Below are positions 1 through 11,658 of a DNA stretch of 64,000 bases, piece after piece. The stretch is from contig CM065814.1 of the NCBI GenBank assembly GCA_033398695.1, positions 103,480,501-103,544,500 on the forward strand, given 5' to 3'. How positions within the stretch are numbered: the first letter of the stretch is position 1; each line of letters begins with the position of its first letter. The position numbers and the translations under genes were made by a program. Source of the stretch: Orobanche coerulescens. Its lineage: Eukaryota; Streptophyta; Magnoliopsida; Lamiales; Orobanchaceae. The notes under the pieces were generated by a model. It had not been told where the DNA came from. It ran no database searches and saw only the letters and a list, made by a program, of their open reading frames with translations.

Positions 1-214
1 GTTGTTATATATAACTTATTCTATTGCATATAATATTTGAATTTATATTGTGGAGAACCGAAAAAACATCAAACCAAATCGAAAGCGAACCGAATATTTA
101 TAAAATCGAACTTAACTGAACCGAACTTAAAAAAGAACCGAACCAAATTGAAACCGAATATTTGGTTCGATTCTCAGTTTCGGTCAAAAACCGAACCGAA
201 TGGAACCGAGTCCA
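1..214. repeat. CCGAA-rich repeat DNA, probable hAT-like transposon remnant
   Basis: From about position 55 the sequence is dominated by AACCGAA and GGTTCGG variants with no sustained reading frame. The same kind of CCGAA/TTCGG-rich sequence makes up both ends of the hAT-like element at 59559-60425, so this may be the inner part of a related element. It is interrupted at 214/215 by the LTR of copia E. No terminal repeat is visible inside the window, so the assignment to hAT is an inference. Confidence 0.45.
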
Positions 215-2192
215 TGTTGGGATTCGGTGCCTAAAATGGAGGCCCAGCGGAAGCAGTAAAATAAAAATTAATTCGATCCGAATCCCTACGAGGATCGATC
301 GAGCTACGTATATACGAATATCAAAAACGAATTCACAAGAGATATAGAAACTCACCCTTGTAGTACATTGATTAGATGGATTCCTTCTCTCGAGCTATTC
401 CCCAAGCTTTAGTTTGATCTCTACGAATTCAATCCGCTCCAAGCCCTTGAACGATCCAACTCCGAAAGCACTGCGTCTCTACTTGCCACGCACCGGAGAA
501 ACGACCGGAACGACAATTACCTTGCTATCCTCCGAGGATACGGCTAGAGCTAAGTGATGAAGCTTCCAATATGAAATTATAACACTCTAAGTGTATAACT
601 CACAATCTCTCTTTTATTTCTCAATTTTTCTCCAAGAAAAAACAAGAACTTGATGAATAAAGAAGAAGATGATGAAGAAGACTTCTCTCTCTCTTCCTCT
701 TGAAGTTCACGTATGGAATCAAAGATTAGTTTTTTGAGATTGTCTTCTTATACCTTTTATTCAACTCCCCACATGTACATCTCATTATTTTGAGAATCAA
801 AGCCCCACCACCTCAATGACCAACCATTAAAGAATGAAACATGGGTCCATATGAAAGTGGGTGGAAATGTGGGGGGCGGTCCATGTAGAAATCGGACAAG
901 TTCGGTTCGTCTCGGACTCCCGCGAGTCCAAACAGATAAACTCTGATTCCGTTCCAATGTATTTATACCAATTAATTAATCCAATTAATTAATCATATCA
1001 AACACATAATAACATAATTTATTTCTCCAAGAATTAATTATTCATGAATTAAATTAATCACCCAGTGAAATATTTAATTCATTAGGCCGTAAATCAATTT
1101 ATCCAATAAATCGATTTAGACATCCAATGTCCCAAATTAGATATCCAATATCTAATATTCATAATGAGAGAATTAGCTTGATTCATTCCGTCGTCAATCC
1201 TATTGCGCGACTCGGTAGGTCGGTCTCAGTCAGCAATGGGAGGAACCAAAGAGTAGTAGCACCACCTAGCTAGCCTGGCGGCCTACACCGTACCCCAACT
1301 GAGAACGAATGATTGGGATCATTCAAGAACCATTCTGTCGTGAATACTAGTATACGTATAAACTCTTCTTTCACATGTCCCGATCAAGTTATAGGGTCAC
1401 GGTCAGTCAACCCTATCTGTACTTGACGCTATGCATGATTTAATGTAAATCGAGATCATCGAGCTCTCGTGCATCCAATAAAACTAGCTCCATGCTTTGG
1501 CCAAAGACTTATGATCTCATCAGCCAATAACCGCATAGGACATATAACACGTTCACTAACAGGAGAAAGAATTCTATCTTGGTATTCAGTAGGACCTGCT
1601 ACTTGCCCATCAAGATGCACGTCGAGGTTGACCCCCGCCTTCCGGTTTACAGGGTCGAACTACTATAATGAAAATCTTGACGTCACAAGCACATCCCTAC
1701 TAAATCCTCAAGTCTAAGGTTCACGAATACCTATCACAAACTTTCGATTCCGTCATTGACTGTCCCGGAGTGAAATCCGTGTGACGAATCGAGGGTGAGA
1801 CGGTTCGAGTATACTAATCCAATTAGCATACCTATAACGTGTGCTCCCACTAGCCATTAGTGTTCGACAGGCACTCTCCATGTCAAAGAACACGTCATAC
1901 AAGTCTTCACATAAACTTAACGCCCAGTCAAGTTTCATCGACTTGCGAACGATTAAGTATTTGAGCTATAAATTTTTCCAGTGCCGACCCCCTTATCCAA
2001 TAAGGAGTGGAACGTTTTGCGCTTAAAATACACGGACTAGTTTCTATATGTATATTTACGAGTTAGGAATGCCAGTAACTACCAGTAAATAAAGAAACAT
2101 CCATTGCCTTATATTAGTGATTTACATAATTACAAGTACAATGCCCTCACTCAATCATCCTTTGAGTGGCATTCGAGGGCATACTCCCAACA
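215..2192 (-). repeat. 3' LTR of copia element E
   Basis: On the plus strand this block starts TGTTGGGA and ends TCCCAACA, a perfect 8-bp terminal inversion framing 1978 bp. In minus orientation the LTR ends in a CTTCCGCTG-containing segment just before CCAACA, like the copia A LTR. A purine-rich tract (AAGTGGGAGATT) abuts its start at 2193-2204, as expected of a polypurine tract before a 3' LTR. The solo LTR at 47740-53767 is clearly the same family over most of its length. The flank at 210-214 is GTCCA. The partner 5' LTR is absent, so a full target duplication cannot be tested. Confidence 0.85.
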
Positions 2193-3351
2193 ATCTCCCA
2201 CTTGCACTCAATGCCATACACTATGGTATCTAATACCCATGTTCTCCAGATGACGCTCCAAGCTAATCTGAGAAAGTGTCTTGGTCATTGGATCAGCGAC
2301 GTAGTCGGCTGACTCTACTCTATGCAGCTCAATGTATCTCTTTGCGAACGAATGCTCTTACGAGATGATACTCTATCTCAATATGTTTGGTACTATTGTG
2401 AAACCTCGACTCCTAGGCCTGTGCTACCGCTCTGGCAGCGCAGCACAAGGTGTCACGTGAAGTTTACCCAGTAACTTCTAAATTCTTCCTTTGGAGGCCT
2501 CCGAGACCGCTTTATACTCAGCCTAACAGGTGGAATTAGCAGTCGCGCTATACTTGGCACTATGCCATGATACTGCTCCTCCATTAAGAGTAAATGTAGC
2601 CAGAAGTAGACATAGAATCGTTTTTCTGTCCTTGGAAGTCCAATATAGTGAATCCCATCACATTCAGTTCTCCACCACCATATATAAGAACCAGATCTCT
2701 AGTCCTTCTAAAGTATTTGAGAACGTTCTTTATGGCAGTCTAATGTTCCCGAACTGGGTTAGCCCGAAACCTACTTACCACGCTCCCAGCATGCGCAATG
2801 TCAGGTCTCGTATACAATAAAGCATATGTAAGGCTACCCACTGCCGAATCATATGGTATATAACTCATTTCCTTTCATTGTTCCTCACTATGAGGACACA
2901 TCATCAAGGTGAGTTTTATTCCATGTCGCATCGGAAGGAACCCTCTTTAAGATCTAATCTATATAGAGGGCTTGGGAAAAACTTATCATTCCCTTCGATC
3001 TATCCCAGTAGAGTCGAATCCCAAGAATATAGGTTTCTTCTCCTAAGTCTTTCATGGAGAAATTACTCGAAAGCCAAGCTTTCACAGAACTGAGCATTCC
3101 CACATCATTTCCTATTAGTAGAATATCATCTACACATAGTACTAAGAATGTGATCTTGCTCCCACTAACCCTCTTGTATACACAAGATCCCTCTTCATTT
3201 TGCACGAAGTCAAACTCTTTGACTGCCTCGTCAAAACGAAGGTCCCAACTACATGAAGACTGTTACCGTCTATATCATGGAGTCTACATCCACCATTGCT
3301 AGGTCATTGATCGCGGGTCGATCTCTTATTTATCACCTGGAACCTCGAGGA
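2193..3351 (-). pseudogene. Copia E pol remnant: C-terminal reverse transcriptase and RNase H
   Basis: This is a decayed 3' part of a Ty1/copia polyprotein. The clearest stretch (minus strand, about 3205-2954) reads as the second half of a copia reverse transcriptase, including LVLCVDDILLIGND, the catalytic YVDD box with the tyrosine changed to cysteine, followed by an LGIRLYWDR-like motif. Further left, translated pieces match the copia RNase H and the 3' end of pol, but frames are broken by many small lesions. The N-terminal half of reverse transcriptase is missing between this block and 7117-7547, so a large deletion preceded or accompanied decay. The block ends exactly at the GAGGA target site of the solo LTR at 3352. 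It is not expected to make an active enzyme. Confidence 0.8.
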
Positions 3352-6300
3352 TGTAACACCCCCAGATTTAACCGGAAATATTACAGCACCGTGGGCCCCG
3401 AGATGGAACCCACAAGGCTAAAGGAAATTTTCACAATCATTTTACAAATGCCCAAGAGGCCAACGACGGTACTATCTTTAAAAATGCATAAAGACATAAA
3501 ATCCATTTATCAAAAACCGTCTTAAAAACTCATTTGAAATCGCAAGACCAAACGGCCGACACTCAAAAGTTTAGAAAACGATTTCCAAAGCAACCTCAGT
3601 TACCAGATACCAAAAGGTCAATTCAAAATACTCACGCAGCGGAAAAAGACCAACCATAAAGATACTCTAGCAGCGGAATACAAGAACCAATCAAGAAACT
3701 CAATGCACAAAACATGTCCTAGCCAGTATCTTCCGGGAAGCTCATCTCTTCACGACCGCTACAAGCTCGATACTCCAAGAACCTAAAAAGAAATTCCACA
3801 ACGGGGTCAGCCATAATATCCAACAATGATAACCGTCACAAAACATTAATAATTACATACCAACGAGAATACAACATAAGAATACGACCAACGTAATCTT
3901 ACCGCCATAACTTTACTTACTCAAGTAATTCTCATCAGAGTAACCATTATCACATTTCACATCTCGTACTCGATTAACCAATAAACTCGAACATAATATC
4001 TGTATTGTACCTCAAACAATACTCAAGATTCTCAAACTATCATAACCAACTCACGATATGGAAAAGTACCAGTTCTGACCAATACAATCCATCGGATATC
4101 ATCATCAAATCCCAAAACGATAACCGATTGTCCATCACAAGACGAATACCAAAGGAAATACGGAACATACCTCGAGATATGAAGTGCCACGACAATCATA
4201 TCAGTCTAATCCGAGATCAGATCAATGCAATACGGACACAGTCCTAACACAAGACCTACAAATGCATACTCATATGACAACGTCAATATGATCACAACAA
4301 TAACAATGATGTATACTCAATGGAAATCCGACGATCCAGCGCCTCGAGATAGATCCCCTTGATGATCCTATCAGATCATCATAAGGTGGATAACCAACAA
4401 TACACATATGAACAACAACACATGATAAAATCAATGATGCGAATTCACAAGATTCCATCAACACAATACTGGTAATCCAACGATCCAGCGCCCTCAGCAT
4501 AGATCCCCATGATGATCCCGTCGAACCAACGCATGGTGGAAAACCTGTCCAACGATCCAGCGCCCTCAGCATAGATCCTCATAATCCCAAAGGATTATAT
4601 ACACAACATAAACAACACAATATGCATACACATATGCAAATCAACACGTTCATCAACATGAACAACATAACATGCACGACAACATGACAATTTACTAGGA
4701 CGACTTCATGTTCAACAACATGAAAGAAAATGTGCGAGACCAAAATAAATAACATTAAACCATAATCAATATGGAATACTTGCCCCGAGTCCTTCGGGAG
4801 CAACCTCGATGTCCAATCATCACCGACGATTATCCTCAATGCTCGGCGATCCAAATGTACAATGACTATAGATACTCATATCCTCGTCTTTACCATAATG
4901 AAACCTCGATACTCGAACATACCAATAACTGAGATAAAGCATATACATTATGATTTACCTCCCAGAATCGAAAGAACGATATGTGATCCGAATACCCAGA
5001 GTTCACAATAATAATCATCGCTATATGCATTATAAACGAAATGAAACTGAAACCATTCATTAAATATTATAACTGAGCAAGTAATAACTTGCCTCGATAC
5101 CGATACCACGAAGCTGCTGCCGAACACATTGCCTTTGTCTACGAGCTCCTCAGCCCCGATCAAAAGCAATACAATGGACATACTCGAACACGACCGCAAT
5201 ATCCGGTTATAATCACCGATCAATAATCTCAACCTATCGAAGAAATCAAATAACACATATCCGATAACAATCAACAACCGACAAAACTAACCAATCGAAC
5301 TCAACGGTTCAACACAACCTCGAATAAACACAGTCAGAACCAACCAAGTCAAACCATCACGAATTCATAATCAAAACACAAAAATACTGCACTGTCTGCC
5401 TACTTAGCGCACGTTAAACGCATAACGTAGCGTGCGCTAAGTTGTCCCGTTAGCGTGCGCTAGCCAGTAAGCTTAGCGTGCGCTAATGCTGTTCAGTGGC
5501 ATGCATTCCAAACATCGACTCACATCTTGCTACTACGAATCCGAATGAAGGGAGATATAAATCTCCATATCTCTTGAAGATAAACGACCCCATAATTATC
5601 ACAATGATCATGTCAATGTCCATATATCAATAACAACATCAACAATCAAACCGACTCGATAACAAGGATCATATCATGCTAAATCTGGAATTCAACCTAG
5701 TATCATGATTCATCTCATCTAAATCGACCAATATAATTACCAAGATTCAGAAATCCCTCTTAGATCGGGGTAAATGAATCAACATCCTTACAGTATGAAG
5801 AATCTTAACTAACATCCGAAACTCTTATCAAAATTCCATTGAATCTCATATAACATCATCATATGATTATCCAACATGCTCCTTACATGAAATCATCCAA
5901 GAAAAACGAACCATTAACAAAGGAATACGAAGATTACCTGGTTTAGACGAACCAAAAAGAAGAACACTAGAACTCCATCCAAAGAATCATGAACAACTTG
6001 AACAACAAGGCTTGAATCCAAACTCTCAATCTAATGTTGTTAAAGATTATCATTATACAGTGTTTGGGAACCTCAAATATATCCCAACTCTCTCTCTCTC
6101 TCTCGACTGAAAGAAGAAAAAATGACGAAATGCTTCTCAGCACCCTTCTATCCCCTTTTATAATATTCATTATTAGCGTGCGCTAACACCTCATGTTTAG
6201 CGTGTGCTACCGCCTTAGCGTGCGCTAACTGACTTTGTTAGCGTGCGCTATCGAAGCCCAGAGGCTACTGCCTCGCTTCGTAAACTAGCTTACATACGTA

Positions 6301-7116
6301 ATGCCCATGCATTAACGTACGTAAAACATCCTGCTTAGCGTACGCAAGTCATTTACCTTAACATGCGCTATCCGAAGTTGACTTGCTACAGTACACACCT
6401 ACCACTCGTGCCCCCACATGCCGAAAGCATCAGCGATTATCGGGATTCCTTTGACCGATCTGGAATTAGCGTGCGCTAACCATACAGTTTAGCGTGCGCT
6501 AGCCCTACATGACAAACACCCGCTGACCTTATCTGGACACGCATCGCAAGTGGCCGGGTCCACCCACCGAAAGCTAAGATTCCATTATTGGCGATCTGAT
6601 GTTAGCGTGCGCTAACCAATATACGTTAGCGTGCGCTAACTGAATATAAAAATCAACCTGGGCCTACCTGTCGGCCACCTTCTGGAACTAACCCAGCAAG
6701 TCGTTACGTACGTTAGGGGTCCTCCTTAGCGTACGTAACCGAACCTCTTAGCGTACGCTATCAATACTTCGTAGCGTGCGCTACCTGTACCCAGTAGCGT
6801 GCGCTAATGAACACTTAGCCATTTTCCGCAATTTCTGTCCAACATCTTGACGTACCAAAAACGAACATGAGACACACTAGACACAAACACTGAATCCAAT
6901 AATATTCTTATACGATATACTCTATATCGAAAGTACGATAACCTGATACACGATTATCCTCAAATGCAACTATCGACCAGATACGACAATTATACTGATA
7001 CTGACATCTCAGTCCTTTATTTATTTTATCCCTACTGTACAGATTCCACGCTGTACAATATAACTCGGATAAAATAATATCAAACAACAATAGTAGTAGA
7101 AATTCCGGATATTACA
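3352..7116 (-). mobile_element. Solo LTR of a chromovirus-like Ty3/gypsy element
   Basis: The insertion is framed by TGTAACACCC on the left and GGATATTACA on the right and by a perfect 5-bp target duplication, GAGGA, at 3347-3351 and 7117-7121, inside copia E. There is no pol-like sequence. Read on the minus strand it has the plan of the gypsy 1 LTR: TGTAATATCC start, palindrome arrays (6172-6810 and 5404-5490), a GAGGCAAGT segment near 5090, a repeated block of about 70 bp with the words GGATCATCATGGG and CGCTGGATCGTTGG (about 4320-4580), and a GGGGGTGTTACA end. It is much longer (3765 bp) than the gypsy 1 LTR, so it is a related but distinct family. Recombination between two LTRs normally leaves such a solo copy. 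Confidence 0.85.
5404..6810. repeat. Arrays of the imperfect palindrome TTAGCGTGCGCTAA in the solo LTR
   Basis: About twenty copies of TTAGCGTGCGCTAA or close variants (TTAGCGTACGCTAA is a perfect palindrome) occur in clusters at about 5404-5490, 6172-6370, 6466-6640 and 6700-6810. Neighbouring copies within a cluster are usually about 23-28 bp apart. The cores are well kept while the 9-14 bp between them are largely unrelated. The same motif is arrayed in both LTRs of gypsy 1. Confidence 0.85.
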
Positions 7117-7547
7117 GAGGAAACCCAGTTCCTCCAAGTGCATAAAACTATACCTCTCATGTAAATGAGACACCCTACTTGACCTACGAGGTAGTTGTAC
7201 TTGTGTTATAGAAGGTTCGGTTCTATTTTTCTTGCACAGGTGTCTCCTGAGGAGTTTCATTATATTCTTCCAAAGAAATATTTCTACCTGCTCCGCCTTC
7301 CTGAATGAATATCTTCTTCCAGGAAGTGTGCATGCAAAGCAACAACGATCTTTCGATCTTTCGCCATGTAGAATAGATAACCCATCGTCTCATATGGGAA
7401 TCTAATGAAACGTCTTCTCATGGACCTTGCTTCCATTTTGTCCACCTTAGTCTTCTTGACATAGGCTGGACATCCCCAAATCCTAACGTGATTAAGACTT
7501 GGTTTCCTGCCCTCTCACATCTCATGTGGAGTTTTAGGAACGGATTT
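7117..7547 (-). pseudogene. Copia E pol remnant: end of integrase and linker to reverse transcriptase
   Basis: Continues copia E on the far side of the solo LTR. On the minus strand the frame reads KSVPKTPHEM, then GRKPSLNHVRIWGCPAYVKK, the segment found in copia polyproteins just after the integrase core. It is followed by an HFLEED-like segment and PRRSSRVSHLHERYSFMHLEE, the linker before reverse transcriptase. A TGA interrupts the first part (EM*EGRKP) and another stop follows the HFLEED region. The block begins abruptly at about 7547, where gypsy LTR sequence starts, so the 5' two thirds of copia E are lost. Sequence around the IWG motif resembles copia A at 36170-36300, so E and A are related lineages. 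Confidence 0.8.
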
Positions 7548-8759
7548 GGCACCGAAACAAACTCGAATGCCAAAAAGTGTAGAATTAATCATTCTCGGAA
7601 TGACGAAACGGTCACGATAGAGTCGCTAAGATGGACTTCCACCAAAAAAATAAAATTACCGGAAATCAAAATTGCGGATATTACACATAATACATTACAT
7701 GACGACGTAACAAAATAACGAACCAATAGACCGATTTGGTCTTACATCATTATCATACAACTCTAATATACATAACTCTGTCTGGACTCATACCCCTGCA
7801 AGGGTAAAATACACTCACAAATAAAAGTACGACAGCGGAGAAGACCATACAACGAACTCAGACTAGCTGCACCCAAAACTGGCCTTCATGTGATTAGTAT
7901 CATTCGTCTTTCATAATCCTTCGCACCGATCCTATGTTTTGCTCCCAAAACCTGTATGTACCTGGACGCAGAACAGACATCCACCCCCCGAATACTAGGG
8001 GGTTAGCAAAACTCCACTGTTTTGCTAGTACAAGTATAAAGTACATATACGAGTCATACAGAACACATTCAGAGAATACAATAACTTGAATCATCCACGG
8101 CCCTGTCACAACAAAAGATTTCCCGAGATTTCTCATTTGAATAAAATAGTTCAAATCAAAAAAATATAAATGAAACAAGTGGTCATTTTATTTAAAATCT
8201 CGGGAGTTTTGAAAACAATTGGGATTTAATAATCCTCAGTTTATCAAAAACCATTTTGGGTCACAGCCCAAGGTTCGTTTTCCCAAATACAAATCAGTTC
8301 AAAACACGGGGTCCACGACCCAACCATCCACATCAATTCACTTCGAGGAACAAATCACACACAACACATCACACTTATGCCATTCTAGCCAAACACCAAG
8401 ACTCGATATATAATGTACCTCGACCTCGAGCACAAATCATTGTGATACTCCGGATATATCACAATTAATCATCAAAACATCAAAACAGTATATTAACTCA
8501 ACTCAATATCACAACCATCCACACTTGGTAACCCGTGGACGTACCCCTTAGTATCGACCCCCAGATGCCCCGTCGGACGCTCTGGGTGGGAAAGCACTAC
8601 CGCGGCCGTACCCCTTAGTATCGACCCCAGAGGCCCCACCGAACACTCCAGGTGGAAGAACAACAAAACACACACACGTTTCCACAAATCATGGTTTGCA
8701 AAACCACAGCTCTCGAAAGTCAAACACAAAATATATAGTCGAGGTACCTTGCTAGAATG
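7548..8759 (-). repeat. Gypsy LTR fragment(s), chromovirus-like
   Basis: No coding sequence is visible. On the minus strand, the piece from 7685 down to about 7548 starts TGTAATATCCGC and aligns by eye with the start of the LTR at 61808 (shared TTTCGGTAATTTT-, GGAAGTCC- and GTGACCG-like words). The rest, 7686-8759, carries a direct repeat of about 65 bp (8536-8660, word GTACCCCTTAGTATCGACC) in the style of the repeated block in the gypsy 1 LTR. The two parts are probably pieces of one or two LTRs joined out of normal order. Copia A's LTR begins at 8760 after GAATG. Confidence 0.55.
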
Positions 8760-10240
8760 TGTTAGGGTTGTATACATCAAAGCATACTTTATGCTTGTAT
8801 TACCTAATTTCCCGGTCTTTATCCATGAGAATATTTAATTCATTTATCACATGTTTTGCATATTTATTCACGCTATGGTTATGCAAATGTTGTCTAAATT
8901 ACTTTATATTGTAGATAATTTGGTGTGTCGGGTCACACAGAAGATCACATTATCGGTTCCTTATATAGTAATAATTAGTTCACAACCTATATAACATTAG
9001 ACCATTATGTGAGAGGTAGTAATACATGATTGAGATTGGTTGGTCTGGACTATTAGCATATATTAGCGTATTTGGTATACGTTGAACATGATCGAGGTGA
9101 GATAGATTCTTCTGTACTGACTATAAGAAGAACTACATCTCGGACAATTATTATTTCTTAATTCTAGTGATTAATATTTAATTATATATATTTAATATTT
9201 ATTGTTTTGATTTATCATGGGTGAGAGCCACAATGATTGACTCAGTATGCTCGATATTTTGGGCAATAATATTATTTATATAATAATTAATTATATTATA
9301 GCTAGAAATCATGTCCCGACTAGTCGGGTTGATCATGTCCCTTGAGGTACTCGAAAGGATTATTATATTAAACCCTGCCGGTGGAATTAATTTTCCGATA
9401 TAATAATAAAAGTCGAGTAGTATACTCATGTATAACACATTAATTAATTAAAAGCTGGCAGTAACTTAAATTAATTAATGGACATGGAATATCTTAAACA
9501 CGGGAAATAATTAATTCAAAAAGGAGCCCAATTTCGTAATTTGGGATTTTGGTAGAAAGTGCAATATCAACTTTTTAGTGGACTAAGTTGATATTAATAG
9601 AGTCTTCATATTAGGAAGAGTCCTAATATTGGAAAGATGATCTCTATTGGGAGTCCTTACCTTATCCTCCCTAAGGTCCCTAGAGTAGCCCAAAACACCT
9701 ATAAATATGACACATATGGGGGCCGATTTTTTCACCCTTGTTGGCACAATAATTCCGATTTTTTTCTCTAATTTTGTGTTTAATTGTGGATCTTGACTTG
9801 TGTCTTGGATTCCACAATTTAGTTAACACAATATTTTTCTAAATACATAAATATTCAAGAAAAATAGATAGAAAAATTTGTGAGGTATTTCTTGAAGAAT
9901 TTTCGGCCTATCCCATACTGCAAGTCCAAATTTTATCCGGTAGATTATTGCCCACACGATATCCGAATCTTAGGCGGGATATACTCTAGAAGATCTTTAG
10001 GTAGAAATATAAGAAGATCAAGGAGGAGTACGAAGGGGAGTTCAATCGACCCAGAAAGAAATTTCCCACCACTTCGCTTCAAAGGTATGAATTACCAATT
10101 TCTACTGCGTAAATACATATATTTAATAATTAATCTGTTTAATTAATTAATTGACAAGCCTAAATAGATCGCTATTTACCATGGTTAGTTTATAAAACCT
10201 TTTATTCCATCTTGCTTCCGCTGCGTTTTATACTCCAACA
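8760..10240 (+). repeat. 5' LTR of copia element A
   Basis: A 1481-bp LTR starting TGTTAGGG and ending CTCCAACA, followed directly by a tRNA-Met primer site. It has a TATA box at 9710-9717 and an AT-rich transcribed part. The 5 bp before it are GAATG; the matching right-hand duplication should lie beyond a 3' LTR that is not in the window because copia A is cut at 36800. It marks the left edge of the outermost element of the nest at 8760-36800. Confidence 0.85.
9710..9717 (+). promoter_or_regulatory. TATA box of copia A LTR
   Basis: TATAAATA lies about 950 bp into the LTR, followed by a T-rich stretch with pyrimidine tracts. It is well placed to direct transcription of copia A through the following leader. 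Placement is by motif only. Confidence 0.6.
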
Positions 10241-10242
10241 AT

Positions 10243-10255
10243 TGGTATCGGAGCC
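10243..10255 (+). other. Primer binding site of copia A (tRNA-Met)
   Basis: TGGTATCGGAGCC begins two bases after the LTR end. It matches the usual plant copia site TGGTATCAGAGCC, complementary to the 3' end of initiator tRNA-Met, with one A-to-G change. Confidence 0.85.
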
Positions 10256-11658
10256 GGTCTTTAGGTTCTGTTCAATTTAATTAATTTGTGATTAATTTGC
10301 TAGCAATTTAAATATACATATGGTATGATGTTTGGAATATTTTGCTAGAAATTGTCTTGCAGGTGAATATGGTCCAATTATCATGGCTATGTGATTTTAT
10401 TTATTTATTTACGCGTTTTGGTAATTTGACCCGGTTTTGAGGCATGTATAAAGTTTTTTCCGTGAGAAAATCCACGGGTAGAATAGGATTTATTTTTTCT
10501 TGCTATTTTTTTGTAAATTCGATGTATTTTATTTGGTGTAAAAGTTGTAATCGAAGTGGAATACACAAAGTACTGAAGGAAAAGAAGTCCAGCGCGAAAA
10601 GGAGTCCTGATCAGACGAACCGACCGAGACGAGCCTGCTGCCGATCCTCGGCCAGCTTGCTGTCTCGGCCGAATCTGGCCTGCTGCGCTCGGCCAGCAAC
10701 AGGGTGCCGGGCCACAGGTCGGATCGGGCAGCGGGTCGATTTTTGTCCGGGCAGGTTCATTCGGTGTATGGTCTTATTCGTTTATCCGCCGTTCGTTGCG
10801 TCTGTTGGAGCACAATAATTTTAATTTATAAATTTCTTGTGCAATTAATTTTGCATGGAAGAAAGTTTCTAAATTTGGCAATTTTTGTGCCCCAACCGGG
10901 AGGAGGTGACGAGATGCTTGGAGCAGTGGGAGCAAAAGAGCCGAGGATTTTCTCGTTATTCAAAACGAGGAATAAAAGCCATGATAATTGGATTTAATTA
11001 TCCAATTTTTTATATGTTGGTTTTTACTGTTTTGATGAATGGCATGTATGGATGTATGCGTGATATGTTTCTTGCATGTTAGGACGAGAAAATTAAAAAA
11101 CTTAATTTTTCAAAATAACTAAGTGATTTTAATAATTGATTTTTCAAAATCAAATTGGCCTCCATAATTAGTTTAAATTGTGAAATAATTAGCATGCACG
11201 TTGACATAAGAGTCTTCCTCCACATCGGATGTGCTGATTATTGGCTCACTATTTTTAAACTTCAATTAGATAACAAAAAGGTGAATATTATTTTTTATGA
11301 TAGGACCTCTCCACCTATAGGACTATTATCATTAAATAATATTCTAAGGTTTGCTAAATTATGGTGTTCACTTAGGTGTATTAATTAATAAGCTCCCATC
11401 GGAGTCTATGTTAATTTAATACATGGCCAAGAGGAACCAACTATTAATTTTACTTGTCAAAACACATCTTGACTAGATAGTAAAATTAAGGATGTTAAAA
11501 TCTACTTGAAAAATGTATATGTAAACGTCCACACTAACGTGGCTTGCATGTGCGGTTTTTCGAGTTGTTGGTTGACTGCATATATATTGTGTTTTAAGGT
11601 TTTCAATATATTTTGCGTCGAATTATGTGATGAATGGTGTTCTAAATTTTATTTTCAT
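10256..11658 (+). other. Untranslated leader of copia A
   Basis: About 1.4 kb between the primer site and the gag start. The short frames in it have no recognisable domain. A GC-rich patch (about 10600-10760) contrasts with the AT-rich surroundings. No separate gene is seen. Confidence 0.6.

Noticed and set aside
5404..6810. CRISPR-like look: short palindromic repeats separated by unrelated spacers
   Set aside because: The sequence is plant nuclear DNA inside an LTR with TG..CA ends and a target duplication. Repeat units are only about 14 bp with variable spacing, and there are no cas genes.
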